Source: Clostridia bacterium
GTDB taxonomy: Bacteria; Bacillota; Clostridia; Oscillospirales; Acutalibacteraceae
Reading direction: 5' to 3'
Assembly: GCA_017421045.1 (NCBI GenBank)
Contig: JAFQMC010000036.1
Coordinates: 1-60,030, forward strand
DNA length: 60,030 nucleotides
Shown here: piece by piece, positions 28,650-37,949 of the stretch
How the letters are laid out: the number at the start of each line of letters is the position of its first letter
Position numbering within the stretch: position 1 is the stretch's first letter
Position numbers and translations under genes: made by a program
Notes under the pieces: generated by a model
What the model saw: only the letters and a program-made list of their open reading frames with translations
Database searches by the model: none
Told to the model about the DNA's origin: nothing

Positions 28650-28888
28650 TGAAAAAGCCATTGCTTGCTTTGATTCGTTTTTATCAGAAATATATCTCCC
28701 CTCATACACCTCCGAGTTGTAAGTATTACCCCACTTGCTCTCAGTACGGATATGAGGCAATAGAGCGATTCGGTGCAGTAAAAGGCACAGCTCTGGCAAT
28801 ATGGAGATTCCTGCGGTGCAACCCCTTCTCAAAGGGTGGATTCGACCCCATACCGCAAAAGAAACAAAAGACCCGAAAGAAAGGTTAA
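28649..28888 (+). CDS. yidD: Membrane protein insertion efficiency factor YidD
   Basis: The 79-residue protein has the family core [20 protein letters not shown] and CSQYGYEAI with three conserved Cys. It is thought to assist YidC-dependent insertion at the inner face of the membrane. I prefer ATG 28649 (seven nt after GGAGG, overlapping the rnpA stop as TGATG) over the adjacent GTG. Confidence 0.93.
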   Translation: MKKPLLALIRFYQKYISPHTPPSCKYYPTCSQYGYEAIERFGAVKGTALAIWRFLRCNPFSKGGFDPIPQKKQKTRKKG

Positions 28889-28892
28889 GCTT

Positions 28893-29804
28893 ATGGAAAT
28901 TATCGGAAGCATTTTCGGTTATGTATTGTGGATTGCATATCAGCTTGTTCACAACTACGGACTTGCTATCTTAATCTTCACGATTATTGCGAAGCTCATC
29001 TTGTTCCCTTCTTCTATCAAACAGCAGAAGACTATGGCAGGTAATGCACGTCTTCAAGCAAAACAGGCAGAGCTTCGGGAAAAATACGGCAACAACAGAG
29101 AAAAGCTTAACGAAGAAACCCAGAAGCTCTTTGAAAAGGAAGGCGTCAGCCCTTACAGTGGCTGTCTCAGCACAATTCTCCCTATGGTTATTATGATCGG
29201 AGTTTTCTATGCTGTTGCTTATCCTCTGACAAATACGCTTCATTTGGACAAATCAATGGTAGAAGAGGCAAAGAACGTCCTCGTCTCCATTCCCGGACTG
29301 AATATCTCCGCATCTGCAATGTATGGCGGACAGATTGATATACTCAGATATTTCAACTCTTTTGAGTGTATTCAGGCTTGTTTCGAAGGCGCAAAGCTTT
29401 CTATTCCCGAAATAAGCGCATTCTGTTCATCCTTCAACTTCACAGGACTCAATCTCCTTGAGACTCCTTCTCAGTTGGGATTCTCCTGGTATCTTCTGAT
29501 TCCTTTCCTGTGTTTTGCTACTTCTGTAGCATCTCAGCTTGTTATGCAGAAATTAAACGGCTCCGGTGGTGCACAGCAGGGTTGTATGAAGGCTATGATT
29601 TTTGCTCTTCCCCTGTTCTCTGCTTACATCGCATACACTGTTCCCGCAGCTGTAGGTTTTTACTGGATTTGTTCCACCGTACTGGGTTTTGTGCAGTCGG
29701 TAGTTATGTTCAAGTATTTCGGACCGGCTATGATGGTTGCACGTTCAGAGGCAGCCAGAGTTGCATTGCTTGAAAAGCAGGAAGCTTCTGTAAAGCATCT
29801 TTAA
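28893..29804 (+). CDS. yidC: YidC/Oxa1/SpoIIIJ membrane insertase
   Basis: The 303-residue Gram-positive-type insertase has about five membrane helices. The hydrophilic-groove helix reads GLAILIFTIIAKLILFP, with Lys where B. subtilis SpoIIIJ has its essential Arg. An amphipathic hairpin (LREKYGNNREKLNEETQ) and an extracellular insert between helices 2 and 3 are visible. There is no clear lipobox at the start, unlike Bacillus. Start: ATG at 28893, preceded by AAAGG. A second Oxa1 domain occurs in the fusion at 52111-54252. Confidence 0.92.
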   Translation: MEIIGSIFGYVLWIAYQLVHNYGLAILIFTIIAKLILFPSSIKQQKTMAGNARLQAKQAELREKYGNNREKLNEETQKLFEKEGVSPYSGCLSTILPMVIMIGVFYAVAYPLTNTLHLDKSMVEEAKNVLVSIPGLNISASAMYGGQIDILRYFNSFECIQACFEGAKLSIPEISAFCSSFNFTGLNLLETPSQLGFSWYLLIPFLCFATSVASQLVMQKLNGSGGAQQGCMKAMIFALPLFSAYIAYTVPAAVGFYWICSTVLGFVQSVVMFKYFGPAMMVARSEAARVALLEKQEASVKHL

Positions 29805-29868
29805 TGCACTCAACTGAAAATCGAAAATAACTCAAAACTATATACAATAATATTAAGAAGGTGACATC

Positions 29869-30657
29869 TTGATTAGAGAAGCAATCGGCGTTGGCGAGAC
29901 CGAAGTTCTGGCTCAGCAGGACGCATGCAGACAGCTTGGCGTTGAAACTTACGAGGCAGAATTCGAGCTTCTTGAGAGAGCCGAGAAGAAAGTTCTCGGT
30001 CTGTTTGGCGGACGTCCCGCAAAGGTAAGGGCGTTTATTAAGGCTACTCCTGCAGATGCTGCAGAGGAATTCCTTAAAGATGTGCTTGGGGCAATGGGCC
30101 TTGAGGGCATCACTCTGGATGTAAACGAAACAGAAGAAAACGGCGTTGTAATCAACCTTGAGGGTGAAGATGTAGGCTTTGTAATCGGCAGACGCGGTGA
30201 GACACTGGATGCTCTCCAGTATCTGACAGGTCTGGTTGCAAACCACGTTGACAACGCATACTATAAGGTCACAATTAATACAGGTGACTATCGCGAAAAG
30301 AGAGAAAAGACTCTTGAGATTCTTGGCAGAAAGCTGGCTTTCAAGGCAGTTAAGACAGGTTATAAAACAAGTCTGGAGCCTATGAATCCCTACGAGAGAA
30401 GAATCATCCACACAGCTGTTCAGAAGGTGAACGGCGCAACTTCCTGGAGCGAAGGCGAGAACCTTAACCGTCATGTGGTTATTGGTCCTGATCCTAAAGC
30501 TCAGAGAAACAGAGGCGGCAGAGGTCGTGGCGGCAGAAACTACGACAGACGTCCCAAGCGCTCCTATGATGCAGCTGCAAATTCAGCAGACAAGCCTCAG
30601 CGCGCACCCATCAACGAGGGTGAGGGAGCTGCACTCTATGGCAGAATCGACAAGTAA
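29869..30657 (+). CDS. khpB: RNA-binding protein KhpB/Jag
   Basis: The 262-residue protein has the Jag-N domain (1-50), a KH domain with VGFVIGRRGETLDALQYL, an R3H domain with EPMNPYERRIIHTAVQ, and an Arg/Gly-rich extension from about 215. The family binds RNA with KhpA and affects cell division and elongation in streptococci. Start: TTG at 29869, five nt after AGAAGGTG. It ends the rpmH operon at a strong terminator. Confidence 0.92.
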   Translation: MIREAIGVGETEVLAQQDACRQLGVETYEAEFELLERAEKKVLGLFGGRPAKVRAFIKATPADAAEEFLKDVLGAMGLEGITLDVNETEENGVVINLEGEDVGFVIGRRGETLDALQYLTGLVANHVDNAYYKVTINTGDYREKREKTLEILGRKLAFKAVKTGYKTSLEPMNPYERRIIHTAVQKVNGATSWSEGENLNRHVVIGPDPKAQRNRGGRGRGGRNYDRRPKRSYDAAANSADKPQRAPINEGEGAALYGRIDK

Positions 30658-30687
30658 TTTACGACGGATATAAAGCCCGTCGGAGAA

Positions 30688-30718
30688 AAGGGCGGCGGTA
30701 AGCCGCCCTTGTTTTTTT
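30688..30718 (+). terminator. Terminator of the rpmH-khpB operon
   Basis: Nine-pair stem AAGGGCGGC/GCCGCCCTT (30688-30710) followed by GTTTTTTT. Confidence 0.93.
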
Positions 30719-30741
30719 ACCTGCACATTTCAGTTTTTTAT

Positions 30742-30769
30742 TTGAAAAAGATATAGTCCCAGATAAAAT
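30742..30769 (+). promoter_or_regulatory. Promoter of the mnmE operon
   Basis: TTGAAA (30742-30747) and TAAAAT (30764-30769) with 16-bp spacing, 13 bp upstream of the mnmE ATG. The leader is very short, so this start point is not certain. Confidence 0.5.
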
Positions 30770-30782
30770 CAAGGGTGATATT

Positions 30783-32150
30783 ATGAAGGAAAAAACAATT
30801 GCCGCTATCAGCACTGCACAAGGTCAGGGCGGTATCGGTATTATCAGAATATCAGGAAGTGAAGCAATAGCTGTAGCTGATCGTGTTTTTAAGTCTGCAA
30901 GAGGAACAACCCTCTCAGAGATTGAGGGTTATCGTGCGCTCTACGGCAAGGTAACAGAGAACGGCGAGATGCTTGACGAAGTAGTTGCTGTGCTTTATCG
31001 CGCACCTCACAGCTTCACCGGCGAAGATGTGGTTGAGCTTTGTTGTCACGGTGGTCTTTATATTACCCGAGAGGTGCTCAGGACTGTTCTTCAGAATGGA
31101 GCAACTATTGCTGAACCCGGAGAATTTACAAAACGTGCCTTTCTCAACGGAAAAATGGATTTAAGTCAGGCGCAGGGTGTAATGGATATTATTTCCGCAA
31201 GAAGCCGACAGGCGGCACGTGCGGCTGTCAGCGCACGCACAGGCGCACTGAGTAGAAAAATTAAGGCCATTGTGCAGGAACTTGTATCTTTGGTTGCTCA
31301 CTTTTCAGCTTGGGCAGACTATCCCGAGGAAGATATCCCTCAGGTGACAGAATCTGCTCTGATGGATACTTTTAATTCATCAAAGGCTAAAATATCACAG
31401 CTGCTTAAGGACTACGAAGCAGGACAAGCGGTGATTCACGGGGTTGATACTGTTATTGCAGGCAGACCCAACGTAGGAAAATCAACGCTGATGAACCTGC
31501 TCACCGGCTTTGAAAAAAGTATTGTCACGGAAATCCCCGGCACAACCAGAGACTTGGTGGAAGAAACCGTTATTGTAGGCGATGTAACACTTCGCCTTTG
31601 TGACACCGCAGGTATCCGCGACACTGATAACATAGTTGAGAAAATCGGAGTGGACAAAACCCGCGAGAGACTCTCCTCCTGCTCTTTGGTGCTGGCAGTT
31701 TTTGACAGCAGTGAGAAACTTAACGAAGAGGATATGAATCTTCTGGAAAGCCTCATCGACGTGCCCTCGGTTGCTATTATCAACAAAACTGATTTGGAAC
31801 AAAAAGCAGATATTGAGTTTATTAAGAACAAAACACAATATATAGTATATATAAGTGCTAAAAACGGAGAAGGTAAACAAGATCTTGAGAAAACCGTAGA
31901 AGAAATATGCGGAACCAAGGACTTTGATCCTTGTGTCGGAATTCTCTCGGGAGAGCGTCAGCGAGCCGCTGCAGTTTCTGCACTCAGTGCGTTGCAAGAA
32001 GCAGAAAACGCATTGGAACTGGGTTTTTCCTACGATGCAGTTACTGTTTGTGTTGAGGAGGCTATCGACTGCCTTATGCAACTCACAGGCGAGAATGTCT
32101 CCGAAGCAGTTGTGGACGATGTGTTCCACAAATTCTGCGTAGGCAAATAA
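30783..32150 (+). CDS. mnmE: tRNA modification GTPase MnmE
   Basis: The 455-residue GTPase works with MnmG to modify the wobble uridine of tRNAs (cmnm5U). It has the folate-binding N-terminal domain ([12 protein letters not shown]), the GTPase domain ([24 protein letters not shown]) and the C-terminal CVGK with the catalytic Cys of the CxGK motif. Start: ATG after AAGGGTGA. It is followed by mnmG and rsmG as in most Firmicutes. Confidence 0.96.
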   Translation: MKEKTIAAISTAQGQGGIGIIRISGSEAIAVADRVFKSARGTTLSEIEGYRALYGKVTENGEMLDEVVAVLYRAPHSFTGEDVVELCCHGGLYITREVLRTVLQNGATIAEPGEFTKRAFLNGKMDLSQAQGVMDIISARSRQAARAAVSARTGALSRKIKAIVQELVSLVAHFSAWADYPEEDIPQVTESALMDTFNSSKAKISQLLKDYEAGQAVIHGVDTVIAGRPNVGKSTLMNLLTGFEKSIVTEIPGTTRDLVEETVIVGDVTLRLCDTAGIRDTDNIVEKIGVDKTRERLSSCSLVLAVFDSSEKLNEEDMNLLESLIDVPSVAIINKTDLEQKADIEFIKNKTQYIVYISAKNGEGKQDLEKTVEEICGTKDFDPCVGILSGERQRAAAVSALSALQEAENALELGFSYDAVTVCVEEAIDCLMQLTGENVSEAVVDDVFHKFCVGK

Positions 32151-32156
32151 CCCGAA

Positions 32157-32172
32157 TGTTTCACGTGAAACA
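32157..32172. promoter_or_regulatory. parS: parS site 1 (perfect)
   Basis: The 16-bp palindrome TGTTTCACGTGAAACA lies between mnmE and mnmG. It is identical to the conserved ParB-binding parS site, on which the ParB made by the gene at 37057 should load. Confidence 0.95.
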
Positions 32173-32202
32173 CAGAAAAATCTTCTGACAAAGGAAATTA
32201 GT

Positions 32203-34104
32203 ATGATGAAGACCTATGATGCAGGAAAATTGGATGTTGCAGTAATCGGCGCAGGCCACGCGGGTATCGAGGCGGCTTTGGCAGCAGCAAGACTGGGATG
32301 TGTCACTGCTGTTTTCACAATCAATATGGACGCTGTAGGCAACTGTCCCTGCAATCCCTCAATCGGCGGAACTGCAAAAGGACACCTTGTCCGCGAGATT
32401 GACGCCCTTGGCGGAGAAATGGGAAAAACCGCAGACGAGAGTTTTCTGCAGATGCGTATGCTCAACCGAGGAAAAGGCCCTGCGGTGCACTCTCTCCGCG
32501 CTCAGATTGACCGACTCAAATACGCATCCATAATGAAACATAAACTGGAGCTTCAGGAGAATCTTCAGCTGAAGCAGGCAGAGATTGTTGCTGTGCAGAA
32601 AAGCGATTGTGATGACTACCCATGGTCAATCACCACCCAGATGGGTGCAGAGTATCTTGTTAAGAAGGTAATTGTCGCGACGGGTACATATCTCGGCGGC
32701 AGAATTTTTGTAGGCGAAGTAAACTATCAGGGTGGCCCTGACGGAACCTTTGCGGCTACAAAACTTACCCAAAGTCTGCTTGATCTGGGATTACCCCTGA
32801 GAAGATTCAAGACGGGCACCCCTGCACGAGTCCTCCGTTCCAGCATAGATTTCTCGGAGCTTTCTGAGCAGCAGGGTGACGAGCCGCCTGAGCCTTTCTC
32901 CTTTGAGACCGATGACTTGGGCGAAAACTCAGTTGTCTGTCACATCAGCTGGACAAACGAGAAAACAAAGAAAGTTATACTTGATAATATACACCGAAGT
33001 CCTCTCTACGGCGGTATGATTGAGGGTGTAGGTCCCAGATACTGCCCCAGCCTTGAGGATAAGATTGTGAGATTTCCCGACAAGGAACGGCACCAGCTGT
33101 TTATAGAACCCTGCGGACTTAATACAGAGGAAATGTATCTTCAGGGAATGTCTTCGTCCCTGCCCGAGGAAGTACAGCTTCAGTTCTACCACACGATCAA
33201 AGGTTTGGAGAATGCAGTTATAATGCGTCCTGCCTATGCAATAGAATACGATTGCGTAGACCCTACAGAGATGGACGCAACCCTTGAGTTTAAGAACTTC
33301 AAGGGACTTTACGGCGCAGGTCAGTTCAACGGCAGCAGCGGATACGAAGAGGCCGCTGCTCAGGGACTTGTTGCAGGAGTGAATGCCGCCCTTGCAATTA
33401 AAGGCGAAGAGCCAATGATTTTACAGCGCTCCTCCTCATATATCGGCACTCTTATTGACGATCTTATTACCAAGGGCACCGGTGAGCCTTACCGAATGAT
33501 GACGTCCAGAAGTGAGTACAGACTCGTTCTTCGTCAGGATAACGCTGACAAGCGCCTGACTCCTCTGGGTAGAAAAATCGGACTTGTGTCTGACGAGAAG
33601 TGGGAACGCTTCTGCAAAAAGCAGGAGGATATAAAGCAGGAGTTGAAACGAGTACGCACCACCGTGCTCTCTCCTACAGAGGAGCTGAACGGTATTCTTG
33701 TTTCACGTGAAACATCCGCGGTTTCAACAGGTGTTTCAGTTGCGGATTTACTTCGTCGTCCTCAGATATCATACAGCGACCTGACTTCCGTTGATAAAAA
33801 CAGACCTGACTTGTCCCGAAGCGTTTTTGAGCAGGTGGAGATAGAAATTAAATACGAGGGCTACATCAAAAAACAGCTTGACCGCGTAGAGCAGATGCAA
33901 CGCATGCAGAAACGCACCCTGCCTGCCGACATAGACTACAGAGAAATTTCAGGACTCAGGCTTGAAGCTCAGGAAAAGCTCAATAAGATAAAACCCCACG
34001 ACATTGCCCAGGCATCCCGTATTTCCGGTGTTTCTCCTGCAGACGTGAGTGTGCTGATTATCTGGCTATCAAGCCGAAACAATAAGAAAGAGGGTGAAGT
34101 CTGA
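32203..34104 (+). CDS. mnmG: tRNA modification enzyme MnmG (GidA)
   Basis: The 633-residue FAD enzyme pairs with MnmE. Visible motifs are the Rossmann loop [49 protein letters not shown] and the C-terminal [10 protein letters not shown] region. Start: ATG at 32203, seven nt after AAGGA. A perfect parS site lies inside the coding sequence at 33699-33714, encoding LVSRET. The stop overlaps the rsmG ATG by one base. Confidence 0.97.
   Translation: MMKTYDAGKLDVAVIGAGHAGIEAALAAARLGCVTAVFTINMDAVGNCPCNPSIGGTAKGHLVREIDALGGEMGKTADESFLQMRMLNRGKGPAVHSLRAQIDRLKYASIMKHKLELQENLQLKQAEIVAVQKSDCDDYPWSITTQMGAEYLVKKVIVATGTYLGGRIFVGEVNYQGGPDGTFAATKLTQSLLDLGLPLRRFKTGTPARVLRSSIDFSELSEQQGDEPPEPFSFETDDLGENSVVCHISWTNEKTKKVILDNIHRSPLYGGMIEGVGPRYCPSLEDKIVRFPDKERHQLFIEPCGLNTEEMYLQGMSSSLPEEVQLQFYHTIKGLENAVIMRPAYAIEYDCVDPTEMDATLEFKNFKGLYGAGQFNGSSGYEEAAAQGLVAGVNAALAIKGEEPMILQRSSSYIGTLIDDLITKGTGEPYRMMTSRSEYRLVLRQDNADKRLTPLGRKIGLVSDEKWERFCKKQEDIKQELKRVRTTVLSPTEELNGILVSRETSAVSTGVSVADLLRRPQISYSDLTSVDKNRPDLSRSVFEQVEIEIKYEGYIKKQLDRVEQMQRMQKRTLPADIDYREISGLRLEAQEKLNKIKPHDIAQASRISGVSPADVSVLIIWLSSRNNKKEGEV
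33699..33714. promoter_or_regulatory. parS: parS site 2 (perfect, inside mnmG)
   Basis: A second exact TGTTTCACGTGAAACA. Its presence within a coding region shows that the protein sequence tolerates it and suggests selection on the DNA. Confidence 0.93.
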
Positions 34105-34814
34105 TGTCTTTTGCAGAAAATCTCAGAGAGCAGACGGCTCTTATAGGAGTTGAACTGGACGACACAGCTGTCGGACGTTTTGAGATATATTACAGAATGC
34201 TTGTGGACTACAACACCCGAATGAATCTGACGGCGATTACCGAGGAGCAGGAGGTTATCGTCAAGCATTTTTGCGACAGCTTGTATATCCTCAGCAAATT
34301 CCGGATTAAAGAGGGTGCCTCGGTGATAGATGTAGGCACGGGTGCAGGATTCCCCGGCTTGCCACTTCTTATAGCAAGACCCGATATTAAACTGACCCTT
34401 CTGGACGGACTCGGTAAAAGACTGCAGTTTTTGTCCGATGTGCTTGGGGAGCTTGGCCTTTCTGCAGAGATTGTCCATTCGCGTGCTGAGGAGTCAGCCG
34501 TGGACACAGATTACCGACAGAAGTTTGACATTGCCACCTCACGGGCGGTAGCAAGGCTCAACGTGCTTTGCGAGTATTGCTTGCCCTATGTAAAAAAGGG
34601 TGGTGCGTTCATTGCGATGAAAGGGCCTGCCGCCACAGAGGAACTTTCTGAATCAAAAAAAGCCATCTCAATTCTCGGCGGAAAGCTGAAAGAATCCCGG
34701 GAATATACCCTGTCGGATGAGAGTAGCCGTACCCTTGTAGTAGTTGACAAGGTGGCAACCACTCCCGACCGATATCCCCGACACAACTCCCAGATTAAAA
34801 AGAAACCTCTATAA
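34104..34814 (+). CDS. rsmG: 16S rRNA (guanine-527-N7)-methyltransferase RsmG
   Basis: The 236-residue SAM-dependent enzyme has the N-terminal MNLTAITEEQEVIVKHFCDS segment, the SAM loop VIDVGTGAGFPGLPLLI, and TSRAVARLNVLCEY. It methylates G527 of 16S rRNA. Its ATG overlaps the mnmG stop (TGATG). Confidence 0.95.
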   Translation: MSFAENLREQTALIGVELDDTAVGRFEIYYRMLVDYNTRMNLTAITEEQEVIVKHFCDSLYILSKFRIKEGASVIDVGTGAGFPGLPLLIARPDIKLTLLDGLGKRLQFLSDVLGELGLSAEIVHSRAEESAVDTDYRQKFDIATSRAVARLNVLCEYCLPYVKKGGAFIAMKGPAATEELSESKKAISILGGKLKESREYTLSDESSRTLVVVDKVATTPDRYPRHNSQIKKKPL

Positions 34815-34818
34815 GAAC

Positions 34819-34847
34819 AGCCTCTCTTTAACAGAGAGGCTTTTTTG
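34819..34847 (+). terminator. Terminator of the mnmE-mnmG-rsmG operon
   Basis: Nine-pair stem AGCCTCTCT/AGAGAGGCT (34819-34841) followed by TTTTTT. Confidence 0.92.
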
Positions 34848-35030
34848 TGGATGTTTCGACATCCTCTTTCATATATAGAGGAGAAAAACGAAAATAATTG
34901 CACACATAACGACATTTTTTTAAGAAACAATGTGATAGAATTTAACCACAGTCAAGGACGACACTTATCCGTTGTGTTTAAACTCTGAGAAAAGGTGGCG
35001 CAGAAAACTGAATCTACAGGGGGTGAGCTG

Positions 35031-35870
35031 ATGGGCGTCCTTTCCAAAGAAGAGAATAAGGTCATCGAAATCCCCACAATCCAGATACGCCCGAACAAAA
35101 CTCAGCCGAGAAAGGTCTTTGACGAGGACGAGCTGAGAATGCTGGCTCAGTCAATCTCCACAAACGGTATTCTCCAGCCTCTCACTGTGAGACGTCTCAG
35201 CCAGAGCGAATATGAGCTTGTGGCAGGAGAACGGAGACTTCGCGCGGCGGTGCTGTGCGGACTTACCAAGGTGCCCTGCGTGCTTATTAAGTGCACGGAC
35301 AAGGAGTCGGCCATATTCGCGCTGATAGAGAACATTCAGCGAAGTGACCTGAATATGTTTGAAGAAGCACGGGGAATATCCCGACTAATCAGAAAGTACG
35401 GCATAACTCAGGAAGAAGCGGCAATCCGACTGGGGAAGAAACAGTCCACGGTGGCGAACAAACTACGACTGTTAAAACTTTCTTTGGAAGATCAGGACTG
35501 GATAATTCAGGCGGGTCTTTCCGAAAGACACGCCAGAGCGCTTCTACGCATAGAGGATGAAGAGCTGAGGAAGGAACTCCTCAGCCGAATAGTCGCCGAG
35601 GGGTTGTCTGCGAAAGAGACCGAAGACGTGGTGATGAAGCTTCTCTGCCGTGCAACGGTGCAGTCACCTCAAAAACAGGAGAAACGTTTTGTAATCCGAG
35701 ATGTGCGGATTTTCGTAAACACAATCAACAAAGCGGTGGATACCATGAGACTCTCGGGGATTAACGCGGTCAGCAAGAAACTGGAGACCGAAGAGTACAT
35801 TGAGTACACGGTGAAAATTCCCAAAAGCGAAGCTACAGCCCACAAAAAGAGCAAATCGAAGACCGCTTGA
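35031..35870 (+). CDS. noc: Nucleoid occlusion protein Noc (ParB family)
   Basis: The 279-residue ParB-like protein has the CTP-binding ParB/Sulfiredoxin motif VAGERRLRAA, the ALIENIQRSDLN segment and the helix-turn-helix region TQEEAAIRLGKKQSTVANKLRL. Its place between rsmG and parA matches noc of B. subtilis, which blocks division over the nucleoid. Noc usually binds sites different from parS. Start: ATG at 35031, six nt after AGGGGGT; an upstream GTG has no suitable site. Noc versus a second ParB is decided mainly by synteny. Confidence 0.85.
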   Translation: MGVLSKEENKVIEIPTIQIRPNKTQPRKVFDEDELRMLAQSISTNGILQPLTVRRLSQSEYELVAGERRLRAAVLCGLTKVPCVLIKCTDKESAIFALIENIQRSDLNMFEEARGISRLIRKYGITQEEAAIRLGKKQSTVANKLRLLKLSLEDQDWIIQAGLSERHARALLRIEDEELRKELLSRIVAEGLSAKETEDVVMKLLCRATVQSPQKQEKRFVIRDVRIFVNTINKAVDTMRLSGINAVSKKLETEEYIEYTVKIPKSEATAHKKSKSKTA

Positions 35871-35950
35871 TATAAATTATGCTTTTCCCTTAGGGTGCAA
35901 TGCACCCGTCCACTCATACCCATTTCCTTATCTGAACCCCTTGCCTTAAG

Positions 35951-35979
35951 GCGCACGGTAATTATATCGTGCGTCTTTT
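35951..35979 (+). terminator. Terminator downstream of noc
   Basis: Stem GCGCACG/CGTGCGT (35951-35974, one G-T pair) followed by CTTTTGG and a later T-run. Confidence 0.6.
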
Positions 35980-35991
35980 GGCGTTTTTTGA

Positions 35992-36007
35992 TATTTCACG
36001 TGAAACA
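35992..36007. promoter_or_regulatory. parS: parS site 3 (one mismatch)
   Basis: TATTTCACGTGAAACA differs from perfect parS only by A for G at position 2. It lies 280 bp upstream of parA. Confidence 0.85.
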
Positions 36008-36160
36008 TTGATAGAAGTGCACTGTCGCCGTAGCCCGAGGGTTTTGAGAGCAACCTCGGAATTGGCGAACAACGCGGATTTGAGGCTTCAAAAATCCGAG
36101 GAGATGCGTAGTCCCAACGAGGTATGACGCCGAAGTGCCGAGGTCATCTTCTGCAGTTGT
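36008..36160. other. GC-richer structured non-coding element upstream of parA
   Basis: Within the 417-bp noc-parA spacer, this stretch is clearly richer in G+C than its flanks. It contains a CCGAGG/CCTCGG hairpin (36035-36059), a CGGATTT/AAATCCG hairpin (36075-36098) and ATGAC/GTCAT (36124-36147). CCGAGG occurs three times, so ACCTCGG at 36053-36059 can pair with alternative partners. No coding frame is convincing. It may be a repeat element or a structured leader of parA. I do not recognise it. Confidence 0.4.
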
Positions 36161-36287
36161 TAATATTGTATAAATTCTTCAATGAACTTTCTGCACAGGC
36201 TTTTTAGCAAAAATACTTTTATTTTGCTGTGATATATGGTAAAATAAATGTTAGATTTGTTTATTAGTTTTTGAAAAGGTGATATAT

Positions 36288-37055
36288 TTGGCTAAAATAA
36301 TTGCGGTTTCAAACCAGAAGGGCGGTGTAGGAAAAACCACCAGTGCTGTGAATCTGGCGGCAGCCTTCGGATATTTCGGCAAGCGCACACTGCTCATAGA
36401 CATCGACCCTCAGGGTAATGCCACAAGCGGTGTCGGCATTGACAGACGAAGTGCAAAATACACTACATACGATATTCTGGTGAATGATAAAACCGCATCG
36501 GAATGTATAATTCAGACAAAATTCAAGAATCTTTCGGTTATTCCCTCAAGCCTTGACTTAGCCGCGGCTGAGCTTGAAATTGCAGACAGAGAGAAGCGCG
36601 AGGCGATTCTCAAGAACGCTGTGCTCCCCGTTAAGGCGGATTACGACTATATTTTCATCGACTGTCCTCCGTCCCTCGGACTGGTCACGGTCAACGCTCT
36701 TACCTGCACAGATACCGTTCTCATTCCTATTCAGTGCGAGTATTATGCTCTGGAGGGACTGGCTCAGCTGATGAACTCTATCCGCAGAGTCAAGAGAGTC
36801 TACAACCCTTATCTTGATGTTGAGGGCGTTATACTTACCATGTATGACGGCAGACTCAACCTGACGCATCAGGTTGTAAACGAAGTCAAAAAGTATTTCC
36901 CGCGCAAGGTTTATGCCACCCCGATTCCCAGAGGAGTCAGAATCTCAGAAGCTCCCAGCTACGGAATGCCTGTTATCTACTACGATATTGCCTGCAAAGG
37001 CTCTGAGGCTTATCTGAACCTTGCAAAAGAGATTATGAAGAAAGAGAGGGCTTGA
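36288..37055 (+). CDS. parA: Chromosome partitioning ATPase ParA (Soj)
   Basis: The 255-residue ATPase has the deviant Walker A KGGVGKTT, with NQKGG before it, the DIDPQGNATSG block and the Walker B-like YIFIDCPPSLG. With ParB it separates origins and, in Bacillus, regulates DnaA. Start: I use TTG 36288, five nt after AAAGGTGA; the GTG three codons earlier is inside that site. One base separates it from parB. Confidence 0.94.
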   Translation: MAKIIAVSNQKGGVGKTTSAVNLAAAFGYFGKRTLLIDIDPQGNATSGVGIDRRSAKYTTYDILVNDKTASECIIQTKFKNLSVIPSSLDLAAAELEIADREKREAILKNAVLPVKADYDYIFIDCPPSLGLVTVNALTCTDTVLIPIQCEYYALEGLAQLMNSIRRVKRVYNPYLDVEGVILTMYDGRLNLTHQVVNEVKKYFPRKVYATPIPRGVRISEAPSYGMPVIYYDIACKGSEAYLNLAKEIMKKERA

Positions 37056-37056
37056 T

Positions 37057-37914
37057 ATGGCGAAAAAAGGCGGATTAGGTAAGCGTCTGGACGCAATTTA
37101 CCTTGAAAACGAGAGCGAAACCGGATCGGGTGCCGTTACGCTTAAAATAGAAGACATAGAGCCGAACCGCGGTCAGCCCAGAACAGAGTTTGACGAAGAG
37201 GCGCTTTCACAGCTTTCGGAGAGCATAAGAGAGCACGGCGTGCTTCAGCCTATACTGGTGCGTCCTATTTTCGGCGGCGGCTATCAGATTGTGGCAGGTG
37301 AGCGACGCTACAGAGCGTCTATGCTTGCAGGACTCAGCGAGATTCCCGTAATAATCCGCGAGCTTGATGATCTGAAGACCATGGAGCTTGCTCTCATAGA
37401 GAATCTTCAGCGAGAGAATCTGTCTCCCATGGAAGAGGCAAAGGGCTACAAAACCCTCATGGAAACTCACGGTCTCACTCAGGAGGAGGTTGCAAACTCC
37501 GTTGGCAAATCCCGACCCGCAGTAGCAAATGCTCTGAGACTTCTAAAGCTTCCCGAGTATGTGCAGGCACTGGTTGCCGAGGGCAAACTCTCTGCAGGAC
37601 ATGCACGTGCGCTGGCGGCAATAGAAGACCCCGACCGCATCTGTGAGCTTGCCGAAGAGATCATCGAGAAGGGCCTTTCTGTACGATTTGCAGAGCAGGC
37701 AGCTAAACCTTCAAAGGAAAAAAAGCCCAAAGCTCCCTCAAAAAGCTCAAAACCCCACTACTACACCGAGGTGGAGATGGCGCTTACCGAGAATCTGGGC
37801 AGAAAAGTCACCGTCTCCAAAGCCAAAAGCGGCAAGGGCGGAGTGCTCACCATAGAATTCTACTCAGACGAGGAACTCACAAATTTTGCGAATCTTTTCG
37901 GCGACAAAGGCTGA
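37057..37914 (+). CDS. parB: Chromosome partitioning protein ParB (Spo0J)
   Basis: The 285-residue CTP-dependent DNA clamp loads at parS. It has EDIEPNRGQPRTEFDEEAL, the CTPase motif GERRYRASMLAG, ALIENLQRENLSPMEEA, and the helix-turn-helix TQEEVANSVGKSRPAVANALRL. The C-terminal dimer domain follows a Lys/Ser-rich linker. Start: ATG one base after the parA stop. Three parS sites lie within 5 kb. Confidence 0.95.
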   Translation: MAKKGGLGKRLDAIYLENESETGSGAVTLKIEDIEPNRGQPRTEFDEEALSQLSESIREHGVLQPILVRPIFGGGYQIVAGERRYRASMLAGLSEIPVIIRELDDLKTMELALIENLQRENLSPMEEAKGYKTLMETHGLTQEEVANSVGKSRPAVANALRLLKLPEYVQALVAEGKLSAGHARALAAIEDPDRICELAEEIIEKGLSVRFAEQAAKPSKEKKPKAPSKSSKPHYYTEVEMALTENLGRKVTVSKAKSGKGGVLTIEFYSDEELTNFANLFGDKG

Positions 37915-37949
37915 TATAATAAAATTACAGGATAAACGAGGAGTAAAAA

